A program made the position numbers and the translations under genes. From a bacterium (lineage in GTDB: Bacteria; Bdellovibrionota; UBA2428), in NCBI GenBank assembly GCA_009991595.1, contig JAACVK010000022.1:1-64000 (forward strand): 64,000 nt of DNA. The letters are read 5' to 3'. Positions 40,161-50,105 of the stretch are shown in pieces. The notes under the pieces were generated by a model that saw only the letters and a program-made list of their open reading frames with translations, ran no database searches and had not been told where the DNA came from. Every line of letters begins with the position of its first letter. The first letter of the stretch is position 1.

Positions 40161-41236
40161 TAAGCTCCTTTTTGTAGGAAGCTAAAGATCATGGTCCCAA
40201 TTAAATTTATAGTTGCCAACGGTAGTAGCACTTTCCAGCCAAGACCAACTAGTTGGTCATATCGAAACCTTGGAAGAGTCCAACGAACCCAAACAAAGAC
40301 AAACATGAAAAAGAATACTTTTGCAGCAAAGCTTACAGCAGATAAAGCAGACGCAACCCAAGTTGCTTGGTCGCCGTAAAGGCCTAAACCTTCGACGAAA
40401 GAAACCAGCTGGTCTGGTGAAACAAAGGGAATGTTGTATCCACCCAAAAACACTGTAGCCATAAGTGCAGAGGCTAAATACATCGCTGCATACTCACCCA
40501 GAAAAAACAGGCCAAACTTAAGCCCTGAATATTCTGTATGATAACCAGCCACAAGCTCTGTCTCTCCTTCTGGCAAATCGAAGGGAAGGCGATTGCATTC
40601 TGCAAAAACTGAAACCCACATGATAAGAAAAACCAAAGGCTGCATAAAAAAGCCCCAAAAGGCCAATCTAGACCCAGCCCCTTGTAACGTTACTATTTCA
40701 CTCAAGTTTAGTGTGCCGTAGCTAACAACCAAGGAAACCAAACAAAGTCCGATAGCAACTTCATAGCTAATCATTTGAGAGCCCGCACGAAGCGCCCCCA
40801 TTAATGAAAATTTGTTATTAGAGGCCCATCCCGCAATCAACACCGCGAAAACGTGAAGGCTTGTTATTGCCAAAAGGAAAAGAAAGCTCAAATCGCTTTT
40901 CACGATCTGAACTGCAAAAGACTCTCCGTTAATTGTAAATGGTTGAGCTATGGGAATCATAGAAAAGCCAACGATTGGAGGTAGAATAGCTAAAACTGGT
41001 GCAAAGATAAAAAGAAATTTACTAGCGCGAGCGGGTTGGTTTTCTTCTTTAAAAACCATCTTAATGGCATCCGCCATAGGCTGAAGAAGTCCGAAAGGCC
41101 CAACTCGATTCGGGCCTGTTCGCCTCTGCAACCAAGCAGAGCCTCTTCGCTCGACCATTAGGATAACAGGGACCCCGGTCAATACGGCAACTCCAACTAG
41201 AGGAACTAAAAACAAAGACCACAAAAGAGGGGTCAT
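40157..41236 (-). CDS. nuoH: NADH-quinone oxidoreductase subunit H (set 1)
   Basis: RRTGPNRVGPFGLLQPMADAIKMVFKE, NRLPFDLPEGETELVAGYHTEYSG. Confidence 0.95.
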   Translation of the reverse strand: MTPLLWSLFLVPLVGVAVLTGVPVILMVERRGSAWLQRRTGPNRVGPFGLLQPMADAIKMVFKEENQPARASKFLFIFAPVLAILPPIVGFSMIPIAQPFTINGESFAVQIVKSDLSFLFLLAITSLHVFAVLIAGWASNNKFSLMGALRAGSQMISYEVAIGLCLVSLVVSYGTLNLSEIVTLQGAGSRLAFWGFFMQPLVFLIMWVSVFAECNRLPFDLPEGETELVAGYHTEYSGLKFGLFFLGEYAAMYLASALMATVFLGGYNIPFVSPDQLVSFVEGLGLYGDQATWVASALSAVSFAAKVFFFMFVFVWVRWTLPRFRYDQLVGLGWKVLLPLATINLIGTMIFSFLQKGAY

Positions 41237-42603
41237 TTTTGAGTTTGCCTTTCTCTAACCAAAGACATCAAAGCGGCCATTTGACCTGAAATCTTTGGTA
41301 GCGCCGGTTGAACTTCGTCATCAGGCTTCGCGATTGCCTCAAACTCAGGCCGAAATTTTTCAAGCATAGAAACAACAGGCATCGCACAAGCGTCTGATAA
41401 AACACAAATGGTCTTACCAGCCATGTTGTTGCAGGCAGATTTAATCTTGTCGATGTCTGAAAAACTGCCTTGACCCATCGTCAATCGCTTCAACATCTTA
41501 GAAACCCATTTGGTTCCCTCTCGGCAAGGAACGCATTGTCCGCAGGACTCATGCGCATAAAAACGTGCCGTTCTCATTGCCATCTCGGGAATGCTACGTG
41601 AATCATCTATAACAATGACCGCACCACTTCCCATCATTGTTTTTTTTGCGGCCAAAGAATCAAAGTCCATAGGAGTATCAAACTCATCTGCCCTCAATAA
41701 AGGTGAAGAACTTCCACCAGGGTAACAAGCCTTAAACTTTCGACCTTCTAGAGGGCCTCCACAAATGTCGTTTAAAAGTGAGTTTAAAGGAAGTCCAAGT
41801 GGGATCTCATAAAAACCTGGGCGCTTCACATCACCGGACACACATAATAATTTAGTGCCCGCCCCTCGAGGAGTTCCATTCCCCAATTTTACAAACCACT
41901 CTGGGCCGTTATTCAAAATTCCAGGCACATGAGCCAAGGTCTCAACATTGTTTACAATCGTTGGTCCACCAAACAAGCCGCTAATCGCAGGAAATGGTGG
42001 CTTTAATCGAGGTTGTCCACGATCACCTTCAAGCGATTCGATCAAACCGGTTTCCTCACCACAAATATAAGCACCTGCACCAGGGTGAACTGTAATGTCC
42101 AAGCTTCTCGAGCTTCCAAAAATATTCTCGCCCAAGTATCCAGCCTTGTAAGCCTCTTCTATGGCTTGCTCTAATCTTTCACGAGCTAATCGCAATTCAT
42201 AACGAACATAAATATACGCTGTTTTAGAGCCAATCGCAGAAGCCGCACAAATCATGCCTTCAATAAGGCGATGAGGAAGGTGCTCCATAATTTGTCGATC
42301 TTTAAAAGTGCCTGGCTCGCCTTCGTCGGCGTTGCAAACTAAATAAACAGGCTTGGTTGGGTTCTTTGGAATAAAGCTCCACTTTACTCCGGCAGGAAAT
42401 CCAGCGCCACCCAAACCACGCAATCCAGCGTCTTTCACGGTTGTGATCAGGGAGTCTGGCTCAGCTTTAACAGCACCTCGCGCAGCTTTGTAGCCACCCA
42501 ATTTTTTTTCAAAAACATCAAGCGTCCAAGACTTAGGCTCTCCGTATCCAGCAATAACAACTCGGTTCTCTAGGGGATGCGCTTCGTAAATTCGCTGACT
42601 CAC
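41233..42603 (-). CDS. nuoF: NADH-quinone oxidoreductase subunit F
   Basis: GLRGLGGAGFPAGVKW, CNADEGEPGTFKDR, ESCGQCVPCREGT. Confidence 0.97.
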   Translation of the reverse strand: MSQRIYEAHPLENRVVIAGYGEPKSWTLDVFEKKLGGYKAARGAVKAEPDSLITTVKDAGLRGLGGAGFPAGVKWSFIPKNPTKPVYLVCNADEGEPGTFKDRQIMEHLPHRLIEGMICAASAIGSKTAYIYVRYELRLARERLEQAIEEAYKAGYLGENIFGSSRSLDITVHPGAGAYICGEETGLIESLEGDRGQPRLKPPFPAISGLFGGPTIVNNVETLAHVPGILNNGPEWFVKLGNGTPRGAGTKLLCVSGDVKRPGFYEIPLGLPLNSLLNDICGGPLEGRKFKACYPGGSSSPLLRADEFDTPMDFDSLAAKKTMMGSGAVIVIDDSRSIPEMAMRTARFYAHESCGQCVPCREGTKWVSKMLKRLTMGQGSFSDIDKIKSACNNMAGKTICVLSDACAMPVVSMLEKFRPEFEAIAKPDDEVQPALPKISGQMAALMSLVRERQTQK

Positions 42604-43133
42604 GCAACACTCCCCTCTTGAATCCTGTCTTCATAAGAAGCACATGCCCATTTACCAGCGCGCAAAGCTTCTACAATCTTCTGCAGCTTTTCTAGATTGA
42701 GCTCTTCAAAATAATCCCAGTTGTTGGCTTGAATCACGGGGGCAGTCCCGCAACTCGCCAAACACTCAACTCGCTCTACACGAAACACTCCGTCTTTAGA
42801 GTTTCCAGAATCATCGAGCTCCATGTTTTTTTCCATCCACTCTAAAAGTTGGTCACTCCCCTTCAAGTAGCAAGTCAAATTATGGCAAACCTGAAGAACA
42901 TATTTTCCACCCGCTTCAAAACGAAACAGACTATAAAAGGAGGCCACTTCTTTAACGCGAGCAGGGCTTATATTCATTTTCTCAGCGACATGCTCCATCG
43001 CATCCAAGGACAGATACCCCACTTCATTTTGAACGAAGTGAAGCAATGGAATTAAAACCGCATCTTGAACAGGATATCGAGACTTTAACCATTCAAACTT
43101 CTTTTCGAGAGCAGGGGAAAACTTGTAACTCAT
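42600..43133 (-). CDS. nuoE: NADH-quinone oxidoreductase subunit E
   Basis: 2Fe-2S ligands VCHNLTC ... VECLASCGTAPV. Confidence 0.95.
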   Translation of the reverse strand: MSYKFSPALEKKFEWLKSRYPVQDAVLIPLLHFVQNEVGYLSLDAMEHVAEKMNISPARVKEVASFYSLFRFEAGGKYVLQVCHNLTCYLKGSDQLLEWMEKNMELDDSGNSKDGVFRVERVECLASCGTAPVIQANNWDYFEELNLEKLQKIVEALRAGKWACASYEDRIQEGSVA

Positions 43134-43675
43134 TTTAAATCTCCCTCGGCTTGAACAACTGTAGAGCCAAAAGGGTCAAAGACAGGTTCGTCCTGACTGC
43201 TAACTTCAAACTCCTGCCGATAGTCGACAACAAAATCCTTTCTTAAAGGATGCCCCTTAAAAGACGGGGGCAAAAGCATTCTTCTTAAATCAGGATGACC
43301 TGTAAAAATAATCCCATACATATCGTAAGCTTCTCGCTCCAGCCAGGAAGCACCCTTCCATAACTGGTAAACCGAAGGAAGCTCGGGCTTGGTATCATTT
43401 TCAACTCGAGCCACCACGCGCATGCGTTTAGCAGTATCCATAGAGATCAACTCGTAAAAAACATTAAAGCGTGGAGAACTTGGATGATCATCGTAAGCGC
43501 TTAAGTCTGCCAAATGAACAAACGCACTCTGTTCTAAGCCTCGAAGGTATGCAAGGAACTGTATAATTCCCCTTGAGTCGACATACACTTCCCATTCTCC
43601 AGAAGAGCTCTCTCTTGCCTCTAAAATTTTAAATTTGCCTTCTGCATCAACAAGCCAAGCAGGTTTCGAGCTCAT
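43130..43675 (-). CDS. nuoC: NADH-quinone oxidoreductase subunit C
   Basis: WLEREAYDMYGIIFTGHPDLRRMLLPPSFKGHPLRKDF; start chosen at 43675 (MSSKPAW), giving an ATGA overlap with nuoA. Confidence 0.93.
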   Translation of the reverse strand: MSSKPAWLVDAEGKFKILEARESSSGEWEVYVDSRGIIQFLAYLRGLEQSAFVHLADLSAYDDHPSSPRFNVFYELISMDTAKRMRVVARVENDTKPELPSVYQLWKGASWLEREAYDMYGIIFTGHPDLRRMLLPPSFKGHPLRKDFVVDYRQEFEVSSQDEPVFDPFGSTVVQAEGDLK

Positions 43676-44049
43676 GATTTCTCCCATTCAAGCGCGCCAG
43701 AACGATATTCAAACCATAAGCTCAAAACAAAGTAGAATAAAAAGAATCCCGTGAGGCCCATTGTAATCCAACCAAGCGCAATCATTTCATCCCAGGCAAT
43801 AGCAAGGGGTAAAAGAAAGGCTACTTCTAAATCAAACAAAAGAAACAAAATCGCGATCAAGTAATATTTAACGCTGACTTTATCACGAGCGTTTCCAGAC
43901 ACCGTCACACCACACTCGTAGGGCTGAATTTTTACACCCTCAAGATTGCGAGGGCCAAGAAATCTTCCAACAAACAGTGCGCCGCCAGCTACCAAAGAAG
44001 CAAAGCCCAGCATGGCTAACAATGGCAATAAAGTTTCGGCGCCGGTCAT
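43672..44049 (-). CDS. nuoA: NADH-quinone oxidoreductase subunit A (set 1)
   Basis: PYECGVTVSGNARDKVSVKYYLIAILFLLFDLEVAFLLPLA. Confidence 0.94.
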   Translation of the reverse strand: MTGAETLLPLLAMLGFASLVAGGALFVGRFLGPRNLEGVKIQPYECGVTVSGNARDKVSVKYYLIAILFLLFDLEVAFLLPLAIAWDEMIALGWITMGLTGFFLFYFVLSLWFEYRSGALEWEKS

Positions 44050-44064
44050 CCATACTCCTTAAAT

Positions 44065-45582
44065 CTACATTCCAACAAAAAAGTTCAATGCGTTCTTAGC
44101 CACCTTCATAACCGGCTCCCAGTAAATTCCAAGAACCAAGTTTGGCAAGGCAAGCAATACAATGAAGGCCAAAGATACTCTAGAGTCAAAACTCGTCTTA
44201 CCCTCAGGCATAGCGACCTCGGCTTCATCTAAATACATGGCTCGAATTATCTTCACATAATAGAAAAGCGAGATCACGGAATTAAGCGCTGCAATCAAAG
44301 CAAAGCCATACATTTCACGCGCCAAAACCGCCGAGAACAAATACACTTTTCCTATAAAGCCCGCAAAGGGAGGAAGCCCCACCAAGGAAAACAAAAAGAT
44401 GGCCATACAAGCTGCGTGAATGGGCTTTCTTGAGCCCAGCCCACGAAACTCGCTTATGCCGTCTCCGCCAAAGCAATCTTCGACCTTAGAGGTAACCCAA
44501 AAAGCTCCAAAATTCATGAAACAATAGACAACCAGATAGAAAATGATCGCCGTAAGCCCTTCAAAACTTTGAGTCGTCGCCCCCATCAAGATGTAACCCG
44601 CGTGAGCGATGCTTGAGTAAGCTAAAATTCTTTTGACTGAAAACTGACCTAAAGCAGCCAGGTTCCCCATGAACATAGTGAAGACAGACGAAATCATTAA
44701 AAGTTTAGTCCAGGCAACTGGGCCAACGGTATAAAACGATATAGCGGAAGCACTGCCCATTTGAGCAACTGCTGCAGCTCCCTCTTGGACCGGCAAACTA
44801 AAGCCAGTAATGAAAAACCTCATTAGCAACGCAAATCCAGCGGCCTTAGGAGCCACTGAAAATAGTGCGGTTACTGGGGTTGGAGCACCTTCATAAACAT
44901 CCGGAGTCCACATGTGCATGGGCGCGGCTGAAACTTTATATCCAATTCCAGCAAACATTAGGATGACTCCTGCCCAAAGAACGTTTGGCAAATCAGAAGT
45001 GGCTGTGGAAGAGAAAAACTCTCTTAAAGAGATCAAGTCCATGTGGCCGGTGGCCCCATAAACTAAGCTCATTCCAAAAACCATAAGAGCTGAAGCCATA
45101 GCACCATAAACCACGTATTTCATAGAGGCTTCCACGGAAGCCGTTCTTTCTCTTCGAAATCCCGCCAACGTAAAGCTCAAAATAGAAACCGTTTCAATCG
45201 ACAAATACAGCATCAAGAAGTGATTTGATACACCCATGAACATAAGCCCTGTGCAAAGAGCCAACAAAATGGAAAAATACTCGGGACGTCGATCAGCATA
45301 TATCTCTTTTGATTCCATGCTCAAAAGAACACCAAACAAAACAACTATCACCGAAAAAATGGCAAAGAACAGTCCTAGCGAATCAAATACGATCAATCCG
45401 TTAAATGCGTCTTGAGCGGGATGCCCAACCATCGTGGCAAGTAAAACACCAGCTCCGAGCAATGTCACTATTGAAGAAACAACCGCAAACATCTTGTTTC
45501 GAATCCAAAGCCCGCCAACAAGAACAATGATCGCCCCCAAACAAAGCAACATATGGGGGCTAACAAGAAACAGTGATCTCAT
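44065..45582 (-). CDS. nuoN: NADH-quinone oxidoreductase subunit N (set 2)
   Basis: LYLSIETVSILSFTLAGFRRERTASVEASMKYVVYGA, VSAAPMHMWTPDVYEGAPTPVTA. Confidence 0.95.
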   Translation of the reverse strand: MRSLFLVSPHMLLCLGAIIVLVGGLWIRNKMFAVVSSIVTLLGAGVLLATMVGHPAQDAFNGLIVFDSLGLFFAIFSVIVVLFGVLLSMESKEIYADRRPEYFSILLALCTGLMFMGVSNHFLMLYLSIETVSILSFTLAGFRRERTASVEASMKYVVYGAMASALMVFGMSLVYGATGHMDLISLREFFSSTATSDLPNVLWAGVILMFAGIGYKVSAAPMHMWTPDVYEGAPTPVTALFSVAPKAAGFALLMRFFITGFSLPVQEGAAAVAQMGSASAISFYTVGPVAWTKLLMISSVFTMFMGNLAALGQFSVKRILAYSSIAHAGYILMGATTQSFEGLTAIIFYLVVYCFMNFGAFWVTSKVEDCFGGDGISEFRGLGSRKPIHAACMAIFLFSLVGLPPFAGFIGKVYLFSAVLAREMYGFALIAALNSVISLFYYVKIIRAMYLDEAEVAMPEGKTSFDSRVSLAFIVLLALPNLVLGIYWEPVMKVAKNALNFFVGM

Positions 45583-45583
45583 A

Positions 45584-47140
45584 TCAATTGAGCGTCTCCA
45601 CTAAGAAGTTTAAAGAAGTCTTCATTAAAGTAATAAAAGGACTTGGATAAACACCAATCCAAACACACAACAAAGCCAATGGAGCCAACACGGCCCATTC
45701 ATTAGCCCTCATTGGTGCCAAGCCTTCCGCTGGAACCAATTGCCCTGTGGTCATGTCTTTTTCTTTTGTTGTCCATGGTCCCAAGAAAACTCGTTGAACC
45801 ATCCACAACAAATATGCGGCGGTTAAAACAATTCCCAATGCCGCAATAATTGTCTCAGTTCTATAGACCGGGAATGCCCCTAGAAAAACCAATGCCTCAG
45901 AGACAAATCCATTTAAAGTAGGAAGCCCAAGACTGGCAAAGACAGCCAAGGTCCAAACGGCCGTGATAACGGGCGCTCTTTGAGCAATTCCGCCAAAACC
46001 TAGTTCACCATTGTGCTCAATGTAACGATGATGAAGACGATCGTATAAAACCCCCACTAACATAAACATCATTGCAGAAGACAGCCCGTGATTGAACATT
46101 TGTAGAACCGCGCCCTGCATCCCTTCAGGCGTAAAAACGGCCATTCCTAAGATGCAATAACCCATGTGGCTCACCGAAGAGTAGGCAACCAGTTTTTTCA
46201 AATCGGTTTGGGCCATCGCACAGAAGGCCCCGTAGATAATATTTATAATACCTAAAACAACTAAGATGTATGAAAAAGCTTGAGTGGCTTGTGGAAAGAG
46301 TTGGTAGTTAACTCTCAAAAACCCATACACCCCCATCTTTAATAAAACACCGGCTAGAATAACAGAAACCGCGGTGGGAGCTTGAACGTGAGCCCAAGGA
46401 AGCCAAGTGTGAAAGGGAAAGATTGGCACCTTCACGGCGAATCCAAAAAAGAGTAGCCACCAAACCGTTTTATCAAATGGTAGATCAGTTCCAAAGATAT
46501 GAACCGTATAACCAGACCAGTCCTGGCTAGCTAAACTAATAAGATTAAAAGTCGCTAAGTGATTGCCAGAAGGATCTCGGCTGTAAAAATACAGAGCGAG
46601 CATTCCGACAAGCATCAAGACCGAGCCAAAAAGCGTGTAGAGAAAAAATTTAATAGCAGCGTATTCTTTTTTCTCTCCACCCCAAATTCCGACAAGAAAA
46701 TACATAGGAAGAAGCATTAGCTCCCAGAAAACATAGAACAAGAAGAAATCTAAGGCGCAAAAAACACCCAACATTCCCACATGCAAAAGAAGAAACATCA
46801 TAAAATAGCCTTTTACAAATTTCTTCACATTCCAGCTGGCAAACATACACAAAAAGCTGAGCATTGTGCCCAAAAGAATCATCAAGATGCTTATCCCGTC
46901 GACTCCAAGATGATATTCAACGTTTATGCTTGGTATCCAAATAGCTTGCTCAATAAATTGGGCTTCACTGAGTCCAGAATCAAACTGACCAAGTAAGTTT
47001 AAAGCCAAAACGAAGGGAACCAGGGTAACCGCTACCGATATCCACTTAATTAAGTTCTCCTGCTTTGAGGGCACAAAAAGTAGCCCAAAAAAACCAAGCA
47101 ACGGGAAAAAAATAATCCAACTAAGAATATGTTCAGTCAT
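45584..47140 (-). CDS. nuoM: NADH-quinone oxidoreductase subunit M (set 2)
   Basis: FYVFWELMLLPMYFLVGIWGGEKKEYAAIKFFLYT, FHTWLPWAHVQAPTAVSVILAG. Confidence 0.95.
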   Translation of the reverse strand: MTEHILSWIIFFPLLGFFGLLFVPSKQENLIKWISVAVTLVPFVLALNLLGQFDSGLSEAQFIEQAIWIPSINVEYHLGVDGISILMILLGTMLSFLCMFASWNVKKFVKGYFMMFLLLHVGMLGVFCALDFFLFYVFWELMLLPMYFLVGIWGGEKKEYAAIKFFLYTLFGSVLMLVGMLALYFYSRDPSGNHLATFNLISLASQDWSGYTVHIFGTDLPFDKTVWWLLFFGFAVKVPIFPFHTWLPWAHVQAPTAVSVILAGVLLKMGVYGFLRVNYQLFPQATQAFSYILVVLGIINIIYGAFCAMAQTDLKKLVAYSSVSHMGYCILGMAVFTPEGMQGAVLQMFNHGLSSAMMFMLVGVLYDRLHHRYIEHNGELGFGGIAQRAPVITAVWTLAVFASLGLPTLNGFVSEALVFLGAFPVYRTETIIAALGIVLTAAYLLWMVQRVFLGPWTTKEKDMTTGQLVPAEGLAPMRANEWAVLAPLALLCVWIGVYPSPFITLMKTSLNFLVETLN

Positions 47141-47143
47141 TTC

Positions 47144-49243
47144 TCAAAGTACCCCTATCAATAGATAAATTGTGAGAAGAGCCACCGCGGCCACCATCAA
47201 ATACCTTTGAATCTTTCCATTTTGTAATGTTCTTAAGGAGGCGCCCAAATACTGAGGAACGCTTCCACCTACACCATCTACCAACACTTCATCTATTACA
47301 GTGTCATCAAATTTGCCGATGAACGTTTTCACTACGGCATTCACGTCTTTCCAGCCATCAACCAAAATTCGATCAATGATCAGATCGTCAAAACGAGCCA
47401 TCAACCTTGAGAAAGGAAGAAACACTCTTTTTATAAAGACATCTTTATAGAGCCAATCGAAATAATAAAGATTATCGATAGCCTTATGAACAAAATTTGG
47501 CCAAAGCTTTGCAAGCTTTTCAGCCGGAATAGTTTTGGACTTATACACAAGCCAGCTGAAAACAATCCCCAGAGTTGCTAGAACCACAGAAGCGATCATG
47601 CCAGGAAGATGCGCCTGGTGAAGCAAATGCTCGAAGTGCTCATCAACCTTAACCACTGGAGCTTTGATCAACTTAACAAACCATTCGTTTCCACCACCAA
47701 GAACAAAGTCTCCGTGCCCCAAAAGGCCGCCCGTGACAGATCCCGAGAATAAAACAGACAAAGAAAGTCCAGCCAAAACAACCAACGGTAGCCACATATT
47801 CCACGGAACTTCATGGGCATGTTCAACATGTTTTTTATCTCCAGCCTCGCCGAAGAAGGTCATAAACATCAAGCGGAACATATAAAAGGCAGTCAAGCCG
47901 GCCGTTAAAAAGCCAGCAATCGGAAGAAACATATGCTCTGGATGTTCGAAACCACCGTAAGCAAGCGCACTCACCAAAATAGCGTCCTTAGAAACAAAGC
48001 CACTAAAGAGCGGAACTCCAGAGATGGCCAGCGTTGCTACAAGCATCGCCTTGTAGGTAATAGGCAATCTTTTTCTCAAATCGCCCATTTTGCGCATATC
48101 TTGTTCGTGATGCATGGCATAGATCACAGCTCCAGAAGCCATAAACAAACAAGCCTTAAAAATTGCATGCGTAATCAAGTGCATGAAAGAAGCGGTATAC
48201 GCGCCCACTCCGACGGCCAAAACCATGTACCCCAACTGAGAAAGAGTGGAGTAAGCCAACACTTTTTTAATATCAAACTGCTTTATGGCCAATATAGCGG
48301 CAAACAAAGAAGTGAAAGCGCCCACATAAGCAATTAAAGGAAGAACTCCACCAAGCTCAAGCAAGGGGAAGGTTCTAATGATCAAATAAACACCGGCAGC
48401 CACCATCGTTGCAGCATGAATCAACGCAGAAACGGGAGTTGGTCCTTCCATCGCATCAGGAAGCCAAACTTGAAGTGGGAACTGAGCAGACTTTCCAACC
48501 GTTCCACAAAAAATAAGGAAACCAATAAAGGTTGCTGTCGCAAAACCTAAGGTTTCTCCACCGAAGGCTCCTTGTTCGATTGCCGCATAAATATCATCAA
48601 AGCGGAATGATCCAATTTGAGTGAACAGCGCAAGCATACCAATGAATAAGAGAGTGTCTCCAATTCGAGTGGTCATAAAGGCTTTAATAGAAGCATTTGC
48701 AGCTGAGGGCTTGTGTCGATAAAAGCCGATCAACAAGTAGGAACAAAGTCCCATGACTTCCCAAAACATAAAGAGCGTAAACAAGTTGTCAGAAATAACC
48801 AGAGCCAACATGGCTGAGGTGAACAAAGACAAAAAGGCAAAAAAAGAAGCGTATCTATATCCGTCCGACTCTTTTCCATCATAATCGCGCATGTAACCGG
48901 TTGAGAACAAATGAATCAAAGTGGCGCAGAGGGTTACCATGAAAAGCATCACGGCGGCCAAATTATCCAAACGAACACCTAGCTCTAATTTAAAAGGGTG
49001 AGCTGCTGTTCCAGAGTCCAGCCATGTCCAATGAGCCGTAACAACCCAATTTGGATCAAAATTGCTCCACATATTAGCAAAAATAATTGAGGCACATATA
49101 AAAGAGACAAAAATCGCAGAAACACTAACCCAGTCACCCATTCTAGGGAGTCTTTTTCCAACAAACGCCTGGATCAAATAAGCCACCAAGGGAAACGCCG
49201 GAATCAAAAGGGCAAGTGTTATCAAAGAGTCGTTAGCCATCAT
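47144..49243 (-). CDS. nuoL: NADH-quinone oxidoreductase subunit L (set 2)
   Basis: MFWEVMGLCSYLLIGFY, VGKSAQFPLQVWLPDAMEGPTPVSALIHAATMVAAG. Confidence 0.96.
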   Translation of the reverse strand: MMANDSLITLALLIPAFPLVAYLIQAFVGKRLPRMGDWVSVSAIFVSFICASIIFANMWSNFDPNWVVTAHWTWLDSGTAAHPFKLELGVRLDNLAAVMLFMVTLCATLIHLFSTGYMRDYDGKESDGYRYASFFAFLSLFTSAMLALVISDNLFTLFMFWEVMGLCSYLLIGFYRHKPSAANASIKAFMTTRIGDTLLFIGMLALFTQIGSFRFDDIYAAIEQGAFGGETLGFATATFIGFLIFCGTVGKSAQFPLQVWLPDAMEGPTPVSALIHAATMVAAGVYLIIRTFPLLELGGVLPLIAYVGAFTSLFAAILAIKQFDIKKVLAYSTLSQLGYMVLAVGVGAYTASFMHLITHAIFKACLFMASGAVIYAMHHEQDMRKMGDLRKRLPITYKAMLVATLAISGVPLFSGFVSKDAILVSALAYGGFEHPEHMFLPIAGFLTAGLTAFYMFRLMFMTFFGEAGDKKHVEHAHEVPWNMWLPLVVLAGLSLSVLFSGSVTGGLLGHGDFVLGGGNEWFVKLIKAPVVKVDEHFEHLLHQAHLPGMIASVVLATLGIVFSWLVYKSKTIPAEKLAKLWPNFVHKAIDNLYYFDWLYKDVFIKRVFLPFSRLMARFDDLIIDRILVDGWKDVNAVVKTFIGKFDDTVIDEVLVDGVGGSVPQYLGASLRTLQNGKIQRYLMVAAVALLTIYLLIGVL

Positions 49244-49578
49244 CCTCGCAGCTCCATAACTTGATCTGGATCAATGTTTTTCTTAGCGCCAAACACACGC
49301 AACACGATTGCCAAGGCAACCGCGGCCTCAATTGCAGCCAAGACTATTATAAAGAGACTAAAGATCTGTCCATCTAACCATGGTGAGCTTTGAGCAGAGT
49401 CAGCCTTGAGGGCATAAAAAGCAACGAAGTTAATAGCAGCGGCGTTAAGAACCAGCTCAACACCCATAAAAACTCCGACTGCGTTTCTTCGGGTTAAAAT
49501 AGTAAATAACCCAAAAACAAAGAACACAGTCGACATTGCCAAATAAATTGTCAAATTATGAGCAATTCCCGCAAACAT
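49240..49578 (-). CDS. nuoK: NADH-quinone oxidoreductase subunit K (set 2)
   Basis: FMGVELVLNAAAINFVAF ... AAIEAAVALAIVLRVF. Confidence 0.94.
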   Translation of the reverse strand: MFAGIAHNLTIYLAMSTVFFVFGLFTILTRRNAVGVFMGVELVLNAAAINFVAFYALKADSAQSSPWLDGQIFSLFIIVLAAIEAAVALAIVLRVFGAKKNIDPDQVMELRG

Positions 49579-49580
49579 AA

Positions 49581-50105
49581 CTATGAATTACCCCCATCTT
49601 GATCCTTTTTGAGAATATTTGGCCTGGCTACAACAATGGCGCCAATAAGACCGAACAAAAGAACAATCGCAACATATTCAAAAATCAAAGCATAGGGCCC
49701 AGTTAAAGCCTGACCAATACGAATTGTTGTGTTTTCGTAATTTGGTATACGCAATTCACCCCAATTTGTGGAAACAAGTAACTTAAACATTCCCAACATG
49801 AGAGCGATCGATAAAATGGTTGGTAAAAACATCTTCTTTACCCCATCCAAGAAACGTCTTTTATAGATACTCTCCGACATCATCACCGCAAATAAGATCA
49901 CAACAATAACGCCGCCAACATAAATGATCAGCTGAGCAGCCGCCAAGAAGTCAGCACCTAGCGAAGCATATACACCAGCCACCGCAAGCAACGACCCAAT
50001 CAAGGCAACAGCCGCATAAAGAATGTTTGGATGAAGCGCCACGACAGCCGAACAAACAACGCCACCTAAAAAGCAAAATACAACAAAAAAATCTAGAAAA
50101 CTCAT
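49581..50105 (-). CDS. nuoJ: NADH-quinone oxidoreductase subunit J (set 2)
   Basis: GADFLAAAQLIIYVGGVIVVILFAVMM. Confidence 0.93.
   Translation of the reverse strand: MSFLDFFVVFCFLGGVVCSAVVALHPNILYAAVALIGSLLAVAGVYASLGADFLAAAQLIIYVGGVIVVILFAVMMSESIYKRRFLDGVKKMFLPTILSIALMLGMFKLLVSTNWGELRIPNYENTTIRIGQALTGPYALIFEYVAIVLLFGLIGAIVVARPNILKKDQDGGNS

Noticed and set aside
47933-48337. Plus-strand ORF of 134 aa
   Set aside because: Fully antisense to nuoL (set 2), which is a clear coding gene
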